64,000 nucleotides of DNA from Luidia sarsii (Eukaryota > Echinodermata > Asteroidea > Paxillosida > Luidiidae), in NCBI GenBank assembly GCA_949987565.1, contig OX465110.1:6356309-6420308 (forward strand), in the 5' to 3' direction. Under the pieces are notes generated by a model. The model was not told where the DNA came from. It ran no database searches and was given only the letters and a program-made list of their open reading frames with translations. The translations under genes and the position numbers were made by a program. Below, one piece after another: positions 10,901-20,615 of this stretch. How positions within the stretch are numbered: position 1 is the first letter of the stretch; each line of letters begins with the position of its first letter.

Positions 10901-13900
10901 GCAGGCTATAAATCTCATTGACACCATCGATGGCCGTCGTACAATGCGGAAAATGACGGCTTGGTCATCGTTGTTTTCCAAAATTTGTTCCGCCATAATA
11001 GTGACAATTGCATAGCAGCCAGTGACACGGTAAGACATCGGCCGGTGGTTTCAGATTTTTCCTGAGCTTTTGTGGCAACAATTTCAACAATTTCTTCACC
11101 AGGTGCAAGTAGATGAGGTATTTATGCTACAAAATACTTGTCAGTCTTGAGATGTTATGGTTCATCTCTCTGACTGTCACTGCTAGTCAGTGTGTTTTCA
11201 CGATAGTTTTGTTTCTTCTATTGAAAGAGTTTGTTTTCTTTTCTTTTTTTTCTATTCACGCCATCTCAATCCTTCAGGAAGTGCAAAGGGTTGGTGCGGA
11301 GATTGGCATCCAGCCCCTCGTCATCAGAGGCGAGGAGCTGAAGAGGAAGAAGTTTGGAGGTAAGAAGGGGCGGGCCAGTGAGGCGCCCGGATGGATCTCG
11401 CCGACCCTATTGTGAGGACTTTGGCGAACCTCGTGGGGTTTGATCTTAAGCCTCATTGAGGGGATGGGTGAACCTCAGTTGCATCTCAATGAGTACACAG
11501 GTTAACCCTCACATGATAGCCTATTAGTACCCATGTGAACCCTCCCGGTACCCATGTAAACCCTACTGTTACTCAGGTGAACCCCACTGGTACCAAGGAA
11601 AACCCTACTGGCACCCAGGTGAACCCTACTGGTACCCAGGTGAACCCTACTGGTACCCAGGTGAACCCTACTGGTACCCATGTGATTCCCACTTCCACCC
11701 AAGTGAACCCTTCTGGTACCCAGGTGAACCCTTCTGGTGCCCAGGTGAACCCTTCTGGCACCCAGGTGAACCCTACTGGTACCTAGATGATCCCCACTTC
11801 TACCCAGGTGAACCCGACCAAGTGCTATTAAAGATGAATCAAATGAGGTGCTTCAGTGGACCCTTTTAGGATACAGAGGTCGAGGGCCACAGGGGTGCAT
11901 GGGTGAACTCCACGTGGGCAATCAGATGAACACAGGTTTGACGCCTACTTTGTATTCTCCCTCTGCCTTGGTCGCCCAGGTATTTACGGCGTTGGTCAGG
12001 CAGCAGCCCATCCTCCGGCCATGGCGGTGCTCAGCCACACCCCAGACTCGGCCACCCAGACCATCGCCTGGGTGGGTAAGGGCATTGTGTACGACACCGG
12101 TGGACTGTCCATCAAAGGAAAGGTGAGGCATCTCTGAAGCAGTTCTGCATCGCCTGATCATGCTCTGACAATCCCTGCTGCAAGGACACACTCGCTTGAT
12201 AGAAGTTTCATCCACATGGCTGTTAGAATTTGGAATAGTCTCCCTGACCATGTCGTTGGTACAATCTCCTGCTCTGGTCTTTAAGCCTTCAAAGGCCAAG
12301 TACATGCATTTCTCCTTACATGATAAACCATTTTTTTTATCCTTATTTTACCAACACTATTCATCTGGTGAGATGCTGTGGACCATTGATTGGCCTTCGG
12401 GAATTGTTCTTAGATTCTGGAGAAGGGTCCTGCTAAGATCGAAACGTCAGGCCCTGTAACTTCTGAGATTTATGTATTGCAGGTCATTTTAGTCGGTGAG
12501 CAGTTTGCAACAGTGTTTGTATTAACTTCAAGATTCCTGGACCTGTGTGTTTCAGACAGCCATGCCAGGGATGAAGCGTGACTGTGGGGGCGCTGCAGGG
12601 ATTCTGGGTGCCTTCACCGCAGCTGTCAAAACGGTAAGCGTGCTACTTGAGATTACAGCACTCCGTGAACAGGCCACAGCCTTTAGATGTTAAAACTGTG
12701 CTATTAAACTACTACAGGCACTGTGGTTGACAGGTAGAGCAATCGTCCGCAGTGCAGAAGGTTGGTGGTTTTAAATTCCACTCGGGCCAAAAGCTTGGAA
12801 ACTCTCTTTCTCTCTCTGTCCGCCTTGTAGCGAATGGGTACCTGGCTCTCCTTAGAGCTGAGGTGAAGATTGAAAGGCAGCGAGGAAATGAACCTCATCA
12901 TGCCTAAGTGTGCTTCTCCAATAAGGCTCATGTCCTACAGCCCTACGGTATAATGATAAAGTATGGGACAGCCTTGACCTTTTTTTGTTGTTAAACTACA
13001 CACCGGAAGAGGTTCCGAAAACCCTCACTGAATTACAGCGCGTCTTCTTGGCCTGCAGGGTTTCAAGGAGAATCTTCACGCCGTATTCTGTCTGGCGGAA
13101 AACGCCGTGGGACCGTTGGCGACCAGGCCTGACGATGTGCACATTCTGTACTCAGGCAGGTACGTACATGTAGGGTGGGACAGTCAGTGAGGAACCTTTC
13201 TCCCCCGTAGCCGTCTTCGGGACCGTGGCTCAGATTCGTGGCCTCCTCGTCCGTCCACTAGCTGAGAATCCCTGGATCGGCGGGCTCTCTCCACTGAGGT
13301 TGATGTCCGGCAAAACATGTCAGACACCTAGAAGCCCTGATCCTAGCAGGACCTCTCTCAAAAGGAGAACGACAAGGACAAACTTTATATTCAAAATAAC
13401 GTGTAATGCTGCAAATTGCTTACTGACTAAAATTACCGAAAAGCAAAAATGAGGAAGGGCCTGACGTTTCGATCATGGCAGGACCTTTCTCAAAGGCAGA
13501 GCGACAGGGACAATACTGGCCTGATGTTTTGAACCTAACACGATCCTTTTTCTACCCTAGTAGTGTGACCAAAAGTTTGTGCTTGGCTATTTATTGATGC
13601 AAAATCTCTTTTTATGAAATGCTGAACAATTGAAATCTTTGCTTGGTGTGGGTAATTTTTTCCCGGGTTGATTTCCAGCTGATAATGGTTACTTTGGATG
13701 AATAGTGTGATTTCAGATTCTTTGTGCTGTTCGAGAGAGAAACGGTGATGATAGTCGCCCGACAATTGATTTTTGGTGTCGTAAGGAGTCACGATATTTT
13801 GTTTGTCTGGGTTTGGGGTTTGTTTCTAGATCCGTTGAAATCAACAACACTGATGCTGAGGGACGTCTAGTCCTTGGTGATGGGGTAAGATCACGCTCCC

Positions 13901-16900
13901 TATTCGCGTAGTCTCTTATTGGCAGGGTTTGTAAACAGCCCTGCATAGGACCCAAGGGAGACACATTGTCATTATTAATGCTACACTCAACACCTAATGT
14001 CCCAACTATATAAAAAACATTATTATAGTCGACATTTTTATAGTCGACATTTTTATAGTCCACATTATTATAGTCCACATTTTTATAGTCCACATTTTTA
14101 TAGTCCACATTTTTATAGTCCACATTTTTATAGTCCACATTTTTTGTATAGTCCACATTTTTTTAGTCCACATTTTTACAGTCCACATTTTTATAGTCCA
14201 CATTTTTTTTATAGTCCACATTTTTTTTATAGTCCACATTTTTATAGTCCACATTTTTATAGTCCACATTTTTATAGTCCATATTGTTTTAGTCCACATT
14301 TTTATAGTCCACATTTTTATAGTCCACATTTTTATAGTCCACATTTTTATAGTAGATAGAGAATGCTCTCAAAAGAACAGTGTGAATTTCAAGTTCATTG
14401 GATTGGAGGATGTTTATTAAATAAGGACATAAAGTTTGTGCACCACCTTATGGGCATGTCTCCCTAAGGATGTAAAGTTTGTGCAACAACCTTTGGGCAT
14501 GTCTCCCTAAGGATGTAAAGTTTGTGCACCACCCTTTGGGCATGTCTCCCTAAGGATGTAAAGTTTGTGCACCACCCTATGGGCATGTCTCCCTAAGGAT
14601 GTAAAGTTTGTGCACCACCCTTTGGGCATGTCTCCCTAAGGATGTAAAGTTTGTGCACCACCCTATGGGCATGTCTCCCTAAGGATGTAAAGTTTGTGCA
14701 ACAGCCTTTGGGCATGTCTCCCTAAGGACGTAAAGTTTGTGCACCAGCCTTTGGGCATGTCTCCCTAAGGACATAAAGTTTGTGCACCACCCTATGGGCA
14801 TGTCTCCCTAAGGATGTAAAGTTTGTGCAACAGCCTTTGGGCATGTCTCCCTAAGGACGTAAAGTTTGTGCACCAGCCTTTGGGCATGTCTCCCTAAGGA
14901 CGTAAAGTTTGTGCACCACCCTTTGGGCATGTCTCCCTAAGGACGTAAAGTTTGTGCACCAGCCTTTGGGCATGTCTCCCTAAGGGCGTAAAGTTTGTGC
15001 ACAATCCTATGGGAATTTCAGGCAGCTCGGGTGGGATTCGAACCGGCAACTCCTTTTTCATCAGGCATCGGGCAAAGTACTGGGCATTCAGTGCTTATTA
15101 CATGTGCGTCAAGCAGGGAAAACCCTCATTGAACGACAAAGCTGACCATAGATAAGACATTAAGGTTTGCACGGTGGAAATACTATTAAAGTGGATGGTT
15201 TGCTGTGACACCATGAAGCACTTCTCTTTCAACAAGGAGCGTGGCTCTGAAAAGAGCCGGTAACTCTTTTCAGAGCCACACGCCTTCCTGAAAGAGAAGT
15301 GCTACATGGTGTCACCGCAAACCGTCCACTTTCAAAGGCTGACTGATACCTAATGCCGAACTCTTGCTGCCCGTCGATCGGTCGTTTCCAGGTGGCCTAT
15401 GCGGCCAAGGACCTGAAGGCCGACATCATTCTGGACATGGCCACCTTGACCGGTGCCCAGGGCATCTCCACCGGGAAGTACCACGCCGGCCTGCTGACCA
15501 ACAGCGAGGAGTGGGAGGAGGCCTGCGCCAGAGCCGGTCAGTCCCATCGCTCAGCCCCCGCAAAACCCTTCGCCAGGACCCTCACCTGTCCCTCCACTCC
15601 CACCCCCCCTAGTCCTTTTGGTTTACTGATTGCTGTTGCCAATGGTCATTCTGTGAACCGGGGAAACGTAGAGGGGAAAACACAGTCATGCATTGAAACT
15701 TGTTTGAGTAAGCTTTAACAAACCCAGGCAAAGACTAGTTGACTATTTGGCTGGACACCGTCTAAGGGCTGGATAGCTCAGATGGAAGAGCACTGGTACG
15801 TTTATCCAGAGGTCCAGGTCCAGTCAAAGTTTTCTTAGCCAATTTTTGTCAAAATAGTAAGCTGTTTGCAATTTAGGGTAAGTGGGTATTACTCCAAACT
15901 CAGTGACCTTTCTCGAAGCTCTTTTCCTGAAACAGCATAGCTCGGGCAGCTTTTCATAAACTGTGAGAAAGATCTCACTCAGTGGACACTTTTCAAAGGG
16001 ATTGAGGTTCAATTTGTCTGCTCTCTCTCTCTCTTTTTCTCTCTCTCTCTCTTTTTCTCTCTCTCTCTTTTTCTCTCTCTCTCTCTTTTTCTCTCTCTCT
16101 CTCTTTTTCTCTCTCTCTCTCCATCTCTCCTCTCTCTTTCTCTCTCCCTCCCTCCCTCTGCTCTCATTCTCTCTGTCTCTCTCTCTTTCTCTCTCTCTCT
16201 CTCTTGCTTTCTCTCTCTCTCTCTCTCTCTGCTTTTGGCATGATACAGGTCGGAACAGTGGAGACTTGGTCTTTCCTCTGGTCTACTGTCCCGAGCTTCA
16301 CTTCAGCGAGTTTGGCAGTGCCATCGCCGACATGAAGAACTCTGTCATGGTAAAGACTGGCTGGGATAGTCAGCCCCTCCTCGTTCTATCCTTTGGCCCA
16401 CTTCTGGCAGTCTACCTCCATTAGGGATGGTGTCATATGCCTTGCTTCAGACAAGTCTCTTCTGTGTTCTATTTGTCAGCCTTCGCTAGCAGTCTACCAC
16501 CGATTCCGGATGAAGAGATATGCCTCGCTTCTGATTTTTTTACCCCTCCAAGTTCTATTTGTCAGCTTTGGCTGGCCGTGTACCACCAATATGGATGGAG
16601 GCATATACATGTACTTTGATTCAGACTTGTCACACCCTCCCAGTTCTATTTGTCAGCCTTGGCTGGCCGTTTACCACCAATAGGGATGGATACTTATTCC
16701 TTGCTTGAGACTTGTCACACCCCTCCCAGTTCTATTTGTCAGCCTTGGCTGGCCATGCACCACCAATATGGATGGAGGCATATACATGTACTTTGATTCA
16801 GACTTGTCACACCCTCCCAGTTCTATTTGTCAGCATTGGCTGGCCGTGCACCACCAATATGGATGTTGGCATATACATGTGCTTTGATTCAGGCTTGTCA

Positions 16901-18602
16901 CACCCTCCCAGTTCTATTTGTCAGCCTTGGCTGGCCATGCACCACCAATATGGATCGAGGCATATACATGTACTTTGATTCAGACTTGTCACACCCCTCC
17001 CAGTTCTATTTGTCAGCCTTGGCTGGCCTTGCACCACCAATATGGATGGAGGCATATACATGTACTTTGATTCAGACTTGTCACACCCCTCCCAGTTCTA
17101 TTTGTCATCATTGGCTGGCCGTGCACCACCAATATGGATGGAGGCATATACATGTACTTTGATTCAGACTTGTCACACCCTCCCAGTTCTATTTGTCAGC
17201 CTTGGCTGGCCGTACACCACCAATATGGATGGAGGCATATACATGTACTTTGATTCAGACTTGTCACACCCTCCCAGTTCTATTTGTCAGCCTTGGCTGG
17301 CCGTGCACCACCAATATGGATCGAGGCATATACATGTACTTTGATTCAGAATTGTCACACCCTCCCAGTTCTATTTGTCAGCCTTGGCTGTCTATGCACT
17401 ACCATTACGGATGGAGGCTTACCGGTATCCCTTGCTTCAGACTCCCAGTTTCTGTTCGACAGCCTTTGCTGTCAGTCCACCGTCATCAAGGATAGAGGCC
17501 CATGCTTTGCTTCAGGCCCATCGGCCCTCCCTCGATACTTCACAGTTTCAATACCGTTGTTGCAAATGAACCCACGTATTCCGCCGGTTCTCCTTGCGCA
17601 GGATCGCGGCAATGCCCAGAGCTCCTGCGCTGGCCTCTTCATTGGTTCCCACATCGGCTTTGACTTCCCCGGTACCTGGATTCACGTGGACATGGCGGCA
17701 CCGGCACAAAGGGTGAGACAGAAACTCCCCTCCCCCTCCTCTGCCTACCCCTGCATGCAGCGGTGAACCTGCTGCGTGAACCTCCATCCAACATTTGTCC
17801 AATTTTGTTTATTTATGTCGATTTGACCAAAACAAGGTTAAGACCTAGGGAAAGGAGGAGATGGGGAGAAACTCAGGAAGGCTGGAGATAGGAATTGACA
17901 TTCCTCTTTATAAAAAAAGGCAAGATCATATGCTCATAGATATAATGATGTTTGCGTTGAGGAGAATGTTTTTCAATGAGGTTTTGCCCTGCTCGACAAG
18001 ATAAACACTGAGTACTCAGTGCTTTGCCTGATGCCTGATAAAAAAATTCCAGGCACCTCGGGCGGGATTCGAACCCGCGACTCCCGAATTCTAGTAAGGA
18101 CGTCTTAACCACTGGACCATTGAGCTGGTCGAGGTCGTGCGGTGGATTTGAATAATGTATAGCGGTGAGTACCGCGTTGCATCATAGATATGTCATGATG
18201 TTTGCGTTGAGGAGAATGTATTTCAATGAGGTTTTGCCCTGCTCGACGTGATAAACACTGAGTGCCCAGTGCTTTGCCTGATGCCTGATAAGATTATATA
18301 TGCTGTTTGGAAACATGAACCAGGAAGGGAATTCCAGAGAGAGGCAGACTGTGGGAAGAAGCTGTTTCATTGTTAACCAAGGAGTAAAGGCAAACCCTTT
18401 GTCCGTCTAAGGATACTTTACTTGTTTTGATTTTTGCCACCAGGGTGAGCGGGCCACTGGCTATGGCGTTGCCCTCTTGGTGGCGCTCTTCGGCCGGGCT
18501 TCGCACTCGGCGCTCCTGCAGTCCGTGTCTCCGTTGGGCCAGAATCCGTCGGAGGAGGAGGAGCTGGTGGAGAACGCCAGCAAGAAGATCCGCCTGGTCT
18601 AA
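7826..18602 (+). CDS. NPEPL1: probable aminopeptidase NPEPL1 (M17 family), 12 exons
   Basis: This gene encodes a predicted dinuclear metal aminopeptidase of the M17 leucyl aminopeptidase family, expected to trim N-terminal residues from peptides in the cytosol. Joined exons are 7826-7975, 9446-9631, 10278-10538, 11278-11359, 11980-12122, 12556-12633, 13059-13159, 13830-13884, 15392-15536, 16249-16349, 17602-17712 and 18444-18602. All introns are GT-AG and every junction keeps frame, giving 523 residues, the length I know for human NPEPL1. Predicted metal and catalytic residues are Lys260, Asp265, Lys272, Asp283, Asp342, Glu344 and Arg346; their spacing matches bovine leucine aminopeptidase exactly with a shift of ten. 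The NTDAEGRL signature is at 340-347. No signal peptide or membrane segment is seen. The C-terminal tail is acidic then basic and ends Arg-Leu-Val as in vertebrates. The peptidase class is certain; substrate specificity is inferred. Confidence 0.95.
8106..8313. repeat. foldback repeat in NPEPL1 intron 1
   Basis: Arms of about 52 bp (8106-8157 and 8261-8313) are reverse complements with few mismatches, including GCAGTGGCTGTTGTTACGGC against its complement. A smaller inverted pair, GGAACCAGACTAT and ATAGACTGGTTC, lies inside. It is probably a MITE or two opposed copies of one repeat. Confidence 0.75.
8333..8454. repeat. second foldback repeat in intron 1
   Basis: TTGGACCCGACAAGTCACCC followed by a T run and ATCGAATTTTGAAATTTT is mirrored at 8406-8454. 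Arms are about 47 bp with a loop of about 26 bp containing a shorter copy of GGGTCGGGTGAC. It begins only about 20 bp after the preceding foldback. Confidence 0.8.
8806..9010. repeat. head-to-head pair of a dispersed repeat forming a perfect hairpin
   Basis: Positions 8851-8898 and 8906-8953 are perfect 48-bp reverse complements separated by seven bases. The arms contain GACGTTTCGATCCTAGCAGG, which also occurs as single copies near 12430, 13460, 36545, 40010 and 45820. The right flank (TTTTAGTCAGTAAGCAGTTTGC) is the tail shared by those copies. The hairpin therefore arose from two copies in opposite orientation. Confidence 0.85.
9446..9631 (+). CDS. NPEPL1: NPEPL1 coding exon 2
   Basis: Encodes residues 51-112 in phase 0 on both sides. 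It follows a TTTGTGCAG acceptor and precedes a GTGAGT donor. The segment with NNATVASLPF, SRHNTPS and HAITKLVKNYLPG is the conserved N-terminal domain of NPEPL1. Confidence 0.95.
9761..9945. repeat. degenerate 18-bp minisatellite in intron 2
   Basis: About ten imperfect copies of a GTTGGTCATGGACCGA unit. The copies are diverged by several substitutions each. Just upstream, at about 9714-9757, TCCCTATGGGAAAA is mirrored by TTTTCCCATAGGGG. Confidence 0.7.
10040..10215. repeat. two opposed tRNA-like SINE fragments
   Basis: The left part reads TGGATTTGAACCACAGACC, a B-box in reverse orientation. The right part reads GGTTAGAGCACC then GAGGTCTCGGGTTTAAATCC, an A-box-like and B-box-like pair in forward orientation. 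Together they form a foldback in intron 2 ending about 60 bp before exon 3. Confidence 0.55.
10278..10538 (+). CDS. NPEPL1: NPEPL1 coding exon 3
   Basis: Encodes residues 113-199 (phase 0-0). It covers the end of the N-terminal domain, including FASACAVARAFPTF, and the linker into the peptidase domain with the conserved IVDTPCNEMNTD segment. Third positions are almost all G or C. The donor is GTAAAT. Confidence 0.95.
11278..11359 (+). CDS. NPEPL1: NPEPL1 coding exon 4
   Basis: Encodes residues 200-226 and one base of codon 227. It follows a clear polypyrimidine tract and CAG acceptor. Product EVQRVGAEIGIQPLVIRGEE is the start of the catalytic domain. The donor is GTAAGA. Confidence 0.93.
11519..11806. 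repeat. 21-bp minisatellite in intron 4
   Basis: About 14 tandem copies of AACCCTACTGGTACCCAGGTG with scattered substitutions. Because 21 is divisible by three, it leaves open frames on both strands that are not genes. Confidence 0.9.
11980..12122 (+). CDS. NPEPL1: NPEPL1 coding exon 5
   Basis: Encodes residues 227-274. It includes GIYGVGQAAAHPP and the metal-binding segment VGKGIVYDTGGLSIKGK, which supplies Lys260, Asp265 and Lys272. It joins exon 4 in phase 1 and ends in phase 0 before GTGAGG. Confidence 0.96.
12418..12520. repeat. single copy of the CGAAACGTCAGGCCC repeat
   Basis: Reads AAGATCGAAACGTCAGGCCC, then GAGATTTATGTATTGCAGG, TCATTTTAGTCGGTGAGC and AGTTTGCAACA, the same order as in the hairpin copy near 8930 and the copies at 40010 and 45820. 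It ends 36 bp before exon 6. Confidence 0.75.
12556..12633 (+). CDS. NPEPL1: NPEPL1 coding exon 6
   Basis: Encodes residues 275-300, phase 0-0. It carries MPGMKRDCGGAAGILGAF, which supplies the metal-binding Asp283. The acceptor is TTTCAG and the donor GTAAGC. Confidence 0.96.
13059..13159 (+). CDS. NPEPL1: NPEPL1 coding exon 7
   Basis: Encodes residues 301-333 and two bases of codon 334, reading GFKENLHAVFCLAENAVGPL and ending LYSG. The C-terminal half is a core strand region of M17 enzymes. The acceptor is CCTGCAG and the donor GTACGT. Confidence 0.94.
13330..13525. repeat. two adjacent CGAAACGTCAGGCCC-family fragments
   Basis: CCTAGCAGGACCTCTCTCAA lies near 13344, and at 13453 GGGCCTGACGTTTCGATC is followed by AGGACCTTTCTCAAAGGCAG. 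A TGCAAATTGCTTACTGACTA block between them is the reverse complement of the family tail. Confidence 0.65.
13830..13884 (+). CDS. NPEPL1: NPEPL1 coding exon 8 (active-site signature)
   Basis: A 55-base exon encoding the end of codon 334 and residues 335-352, SVEINNTDAEGRLVLGDG. This is the M17 signature, with metal ligands Asp342 and Glu344 and catalytic Arg346. It is flanked by a TTTCTAG acceptor and GTAAGA donor. It is easy to miss because of its size. Confidence 0.96.
14017..14353. repeat. 15-bp minisatellite in intron 8
   Basis: About 22 copies of ATTTTTATAGTCCAC with length variation of the T run. It is open in frame on both strands because the unit is 15 bp, but encodes only a short-period repeat. 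Confidence 0.92.
14422..15012. repeat. 43-bp tandem array in intron 8
   Basis: Nearly 14 copies of a 43-bp unit containing TAAAGTTTGTGCACCACCCT and TGGGCATGTCTCCCTAAGG. Copies differ at a few fixed sites (CACC or AACA, CTTTG or CTATG, GATG or GACG), and some variants recur in alternation, suggesting higher-order units. Confidence 0.92.
15044..15150 (-). repeat. tRNA-related SINE fragment
   Basis: Contains GGTGGGATTCGAACCGGC, the complement of a tRNA B-box, then CATCGGGCAAAGTACTGGGC and AACCCTCATTGAACGAC. The same order is found at 17870-18125 and 44035-44165. It lies directly against the end of the 43-bp array. Confidence 0.65.
15190..15330. repeat. hairpin MITE, GGTTTGCGGTGACACC family
   Basis: Arms of about 65 bp centred near 15260 are near-perfect reverse complements: GTGGATGGTTTGC and TGTGACACCATG at the outside, GTGGCTCTGAAAAGAGCC at the inside. 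Related copies are at 36877-37014 (complete) and near 33308, 39160, 40105 and 49186 (partial). Confidence 0.8.
15392..15536 (+). CDS. NPEPL1: NPEPL1 coding exon 9
   Basis: Encodes residues 353-400 and one base of codon 401. DIILDMATLTGAQGISTGKY is the strongly conserved substrate-site segment of M17 peptidases. The acceptor is TTTCCAG and the donor GTCAGT. Confidence 0.96.
15768..15860 (+). repeat. tRNA-like SINE
   Basis: GGCTGGATAGCTCAGATGG followed by AAGAGCACTGG resembles a tRNA A-box region. GAGGTCCAGGTCCAGTCAAA is a degenerate B-box side. The tail with AGCTGTTTGCAATTTAGGG follows. Confidence 0.6.
16019..16232. repeat. (CT)n tract before exon 10
   Basis: A 210-bp, almost pure pyrimidine run of CT and CTTTTT blocks ends 16 bp before exon 10 and provides its polypyrimidine tract. 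Confidence 0.95.
16249..16349 (+). CDS. NPEPL1: NPEPL1 coding exon 10
   Basis: Encodes residues 401-434, including GDLVFPLVYCPELHFSEF and the DMKNSV segment typical of NPEPL1. It joins exon 9 in phase 1 and ends in phase 0 before GTAAAG. Confidence 0.95.
16367..17520. repeat. 91-bp tandem array filling intron 10
   Basis: About 12 copies of a 91-bp unit containing AGTTCTATTTGTCAGCCTTG, GCTGGCCGTGCACCACCAAT and ACATGTACTTTGATTCAGAC. Central copies (about 16540-17370) are nearly identical. The first two and the last copies are strongly diverged. The array starts about 17 bp after the exon 10 donor and ends about 80 bp before exon 11. Confidence 0.92.
17602..17712 (+). CDS. NPEPL1: NPEPL1 coding exon 11
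   Basis: Encodes residues 435-471 (phase 0-0). SSCAGLFIGSHIGFDFPG and WIHVDMAAPA form the C-terminal part of the active-site domain. The acceptor is TTGCGCAG and the donor GTGAGA. Confidence 0.95.
17870..18125 (-). repeat. tRNA-derived SINE
   Basis: Read on the minus strand it starts with a tRNA-like head: GCTCAATGGTCCAGTGGTTA (A-box), then GCGGGTTCGAATCCCGCCCG (B-box). The body has ATCAGGCATCAGGCAAAGC and AACCTCATTGAAAAACATTC. The body recurs in direct orientation at 18185-18295 without the head. It is a SINE, not a functional tRNA gene, because the anticodon arm does not pair and there is a long body. Confidence 0.75.
18185..18295 (-). repeat. SINE body, second copy
   Basis: Repeats 17945-18042 (ATGATGTTTGCGTTGAGGAG through GCCTGATGCCTGATAA) with few changes and lacks the tRNA-like head. 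The pair may be a local duplication or a 5'-truncated insertion. Confidence 0.7.
18444..18602 (+). CDS. NPEPL1: NPEPL1 coding exon 12 and stop
   Basis: Encodes residues 472-523 and TAA at 18600-18602. GERATGYGVALLVALFGRAS is the last conserved helix of the family. It is followed by a lineage-specific acidic stretch (EEEE) and the ending KKIRLV. The acceptor is GCCACCAG. Confidence 0.95.
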   Translation, partial: GERATGYGVALLVALFGRASHSALLQSVSPLGQNPSEEEELVENASKKIRLV

Positions 18603-20615
18603 GACCTCGGAGGCGAAGAGGAGGAGGCTGAAGAGGAGGAGGAGGTTGAAGAGGAGGAGGAGGGAAGGGGAACGTCACAGGAGGGGAAACAATAATGCAT
18701 AGAAACTTGATTGTAGAAATAGCAAGCTGTTAGCAATGCAGGGGGTAGTAGTTATCATTCTACACTCAGTTCCCTTCTCGAGGAGCCATTCCCAAGTTTT
18801 AAGAACATTTACAATTTAAGCTTGTTTCCGATTGCCAGCTTTGCAAGCTGGGTATTAAGAGAGATTTCTTACTCACAAGATTTCAGTGTGTGTTTCACTC
18901 TGAGCAGAAATCATAATTTGACGGGTGAGAACGTGATTTCCAAACTGCTGTACGGACACGCTTCACGAAAATAGAAAAATACCAAAGTGATGGAGGGTGA
19001 AAAAGTACGAATTGGATTTGGTTTACTACGCTTCATAAGTGTCCATATTTTCATATTTGCTGATTGGAAACTTGACTTTAATCTAAAACTCGATTTGAGA
19101 GGAGTTTTTGTGGTTGAAATCAATCGTGATTTTATGAAACTTATCTCACCGGGGATAAAGTGCCACCTCTCATTGACAAGTGTGGCCCACATATCAAGGA
19201 GATAAGCTTATCAGGATTTGTATGGAAGATCTGATGATCACTTTGCTTCAGATAGGTCAGCCCTGATCTTAGTTGAATCTGCTCAAACAAAAGAGGGCTC
19301 TACACTGGAGATTGAGAAAATGGCGGATTAGTATCGGTCATGTGCAGTGACATCTTTTGTTCATCTCATCAAAATGTGAAGGCGCAAGTGTCTCACAAGA
19401 AGGGTATAATCTTATTAGGTACTTTAGTCTGAAAATAGAAGAAATAATCGACTTGGGGGGACAACTGCGTCATACAATCATGGTGTTTTATTATTATTCT
19501 GTTATTTTTTATATTTTGTTAGAAAATCATTCTTTCCAACATCGTTAACAAGTTGTTTTGGACTTAAAATATCAAATGGTTTTAGCCCAATTTGTAAGTG
19601 TAGTTTGCTTCTTATATAATCGAAAAAGAGGATTTAAGTCCTGGAAGACACAGCAGTAAATAGTAAGCAGCACAGTCTTACTTCAAACGCAAAGTTCGAT
19701 TAGTCAGCTGTGATTGGGGAGGGCGCCCTCTAGAGGCCTGGATAGCTCAGGTGGAAGAGATGTATTTTCAGATTGGCAGGGCTTCACGTTCTAGTTTTAT
19801 AATCAAAGATTGTATTTTTCGTCTCGGTCAGTTTTTTGTTTGGCTTAAATTTACTTGAATTGGCAAAGAAAACTTTGACTGGATTGGGATTTGAACCTGA
19901 GACCTCTTGGTTTTGCGTACTAGCGCTATTACCATCTGATCTATCCCAGTCCAGTTCTGGTCCAGTAAAAGATGTTCCAGCTGGTAGTTTTGAGTCAGAC
20001 TAGATCTAAGTCTTCTTCATTTGGCACGGTACAATGCCCAGAGCACTCCTTATATTAAGAAATGCCCCCCCCCCCCCACCCTCAGAGTTCTTTGTGTGGT
20101 TTTTTCAAGTAAAGATCCCATAAAGGGACCGTTTCCACTATCATTTTGTTCTAGTCAGTTGCCGATAATACATAATGCAAAATGGCTGAGTTTGTTTTTT
20201 CTTCACCCTAATCTACCCCCCGCACTAGGCACCTGACTCTCCTGTGTACTTATGTACTTAAGGCCGGGTCGCACGAGGCAATTTGCAGGCACTTCAGTTT
20301 TGTAGCAATTCTTGTCGAGGCAATTTGTCAAATACACTGATAAATTGCCTGGAAATTGCCCCGCGTGGCGTTTGTGGTAGTCACAATGGTAGTAACTATC
20401 ATATTACTGTATGTGAATTGATACTGTAATAAAAGAAATTTTGGAAACAACTTTAACAACTGTGACAGAAGTTTGTTATATTTAAAAGTTTTGTGCAGTA
20501 TATTTGCTGTATTCAGGAGATTCCTTGGCATGCTCTTGTCTTGAAGAGTCAAACTTTCCCTTACAATTATGAGGAAAAAAAGAATCGCGAACGAATAGAC
20601 ATGTCTAAAATCCAT
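18603..20615. other. NPEPL1 3' flank and probable 3' UTR
   Basis: A GAGGAGGAG-rich purine run at 18610-18670 follows the stop. No further exon is seen. The first good plus-strand AATAAA is at 20428-20433, so the UTR could be long, but the cleavage site is not determined. The stretch also holds opposed tRNA-like fragments at 19738-19955. Confidence 0.45.
19738..19955. repeat. opposed tRNA-like SINE fragments
   Basis: CCTGGATAGCTCAGGTGGAA at the left is an A-box-like head in plus orientation. ATTGGGATTTGAACCTGAGA and GATCTATCCCAGTCCAG at the right are a B-box and head in minus orientation. Related heads occur at 15768, 33050, 40775, 41385 and 57470. Confidence 0.6.

Noticed and set aside
14422..15012. 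43-bp repeats considered as a CRISPR array
   Set aside because: Units are contiguous with no unique spacers, and they lie in an intron of a eukaryotic gene.
16367..17520. 91-bp repeats considered as duplicated coding exons
   Set aside because: No conserved reading frame with coding bias or splice sites in each unit; frames shift at every unit because 91 is not a multiple of three.
17870..18125. Functional tRNA gene
   Set aside because: A-box and B-box are present, but the anticodon arm does not pair and a long SINE body is attached.
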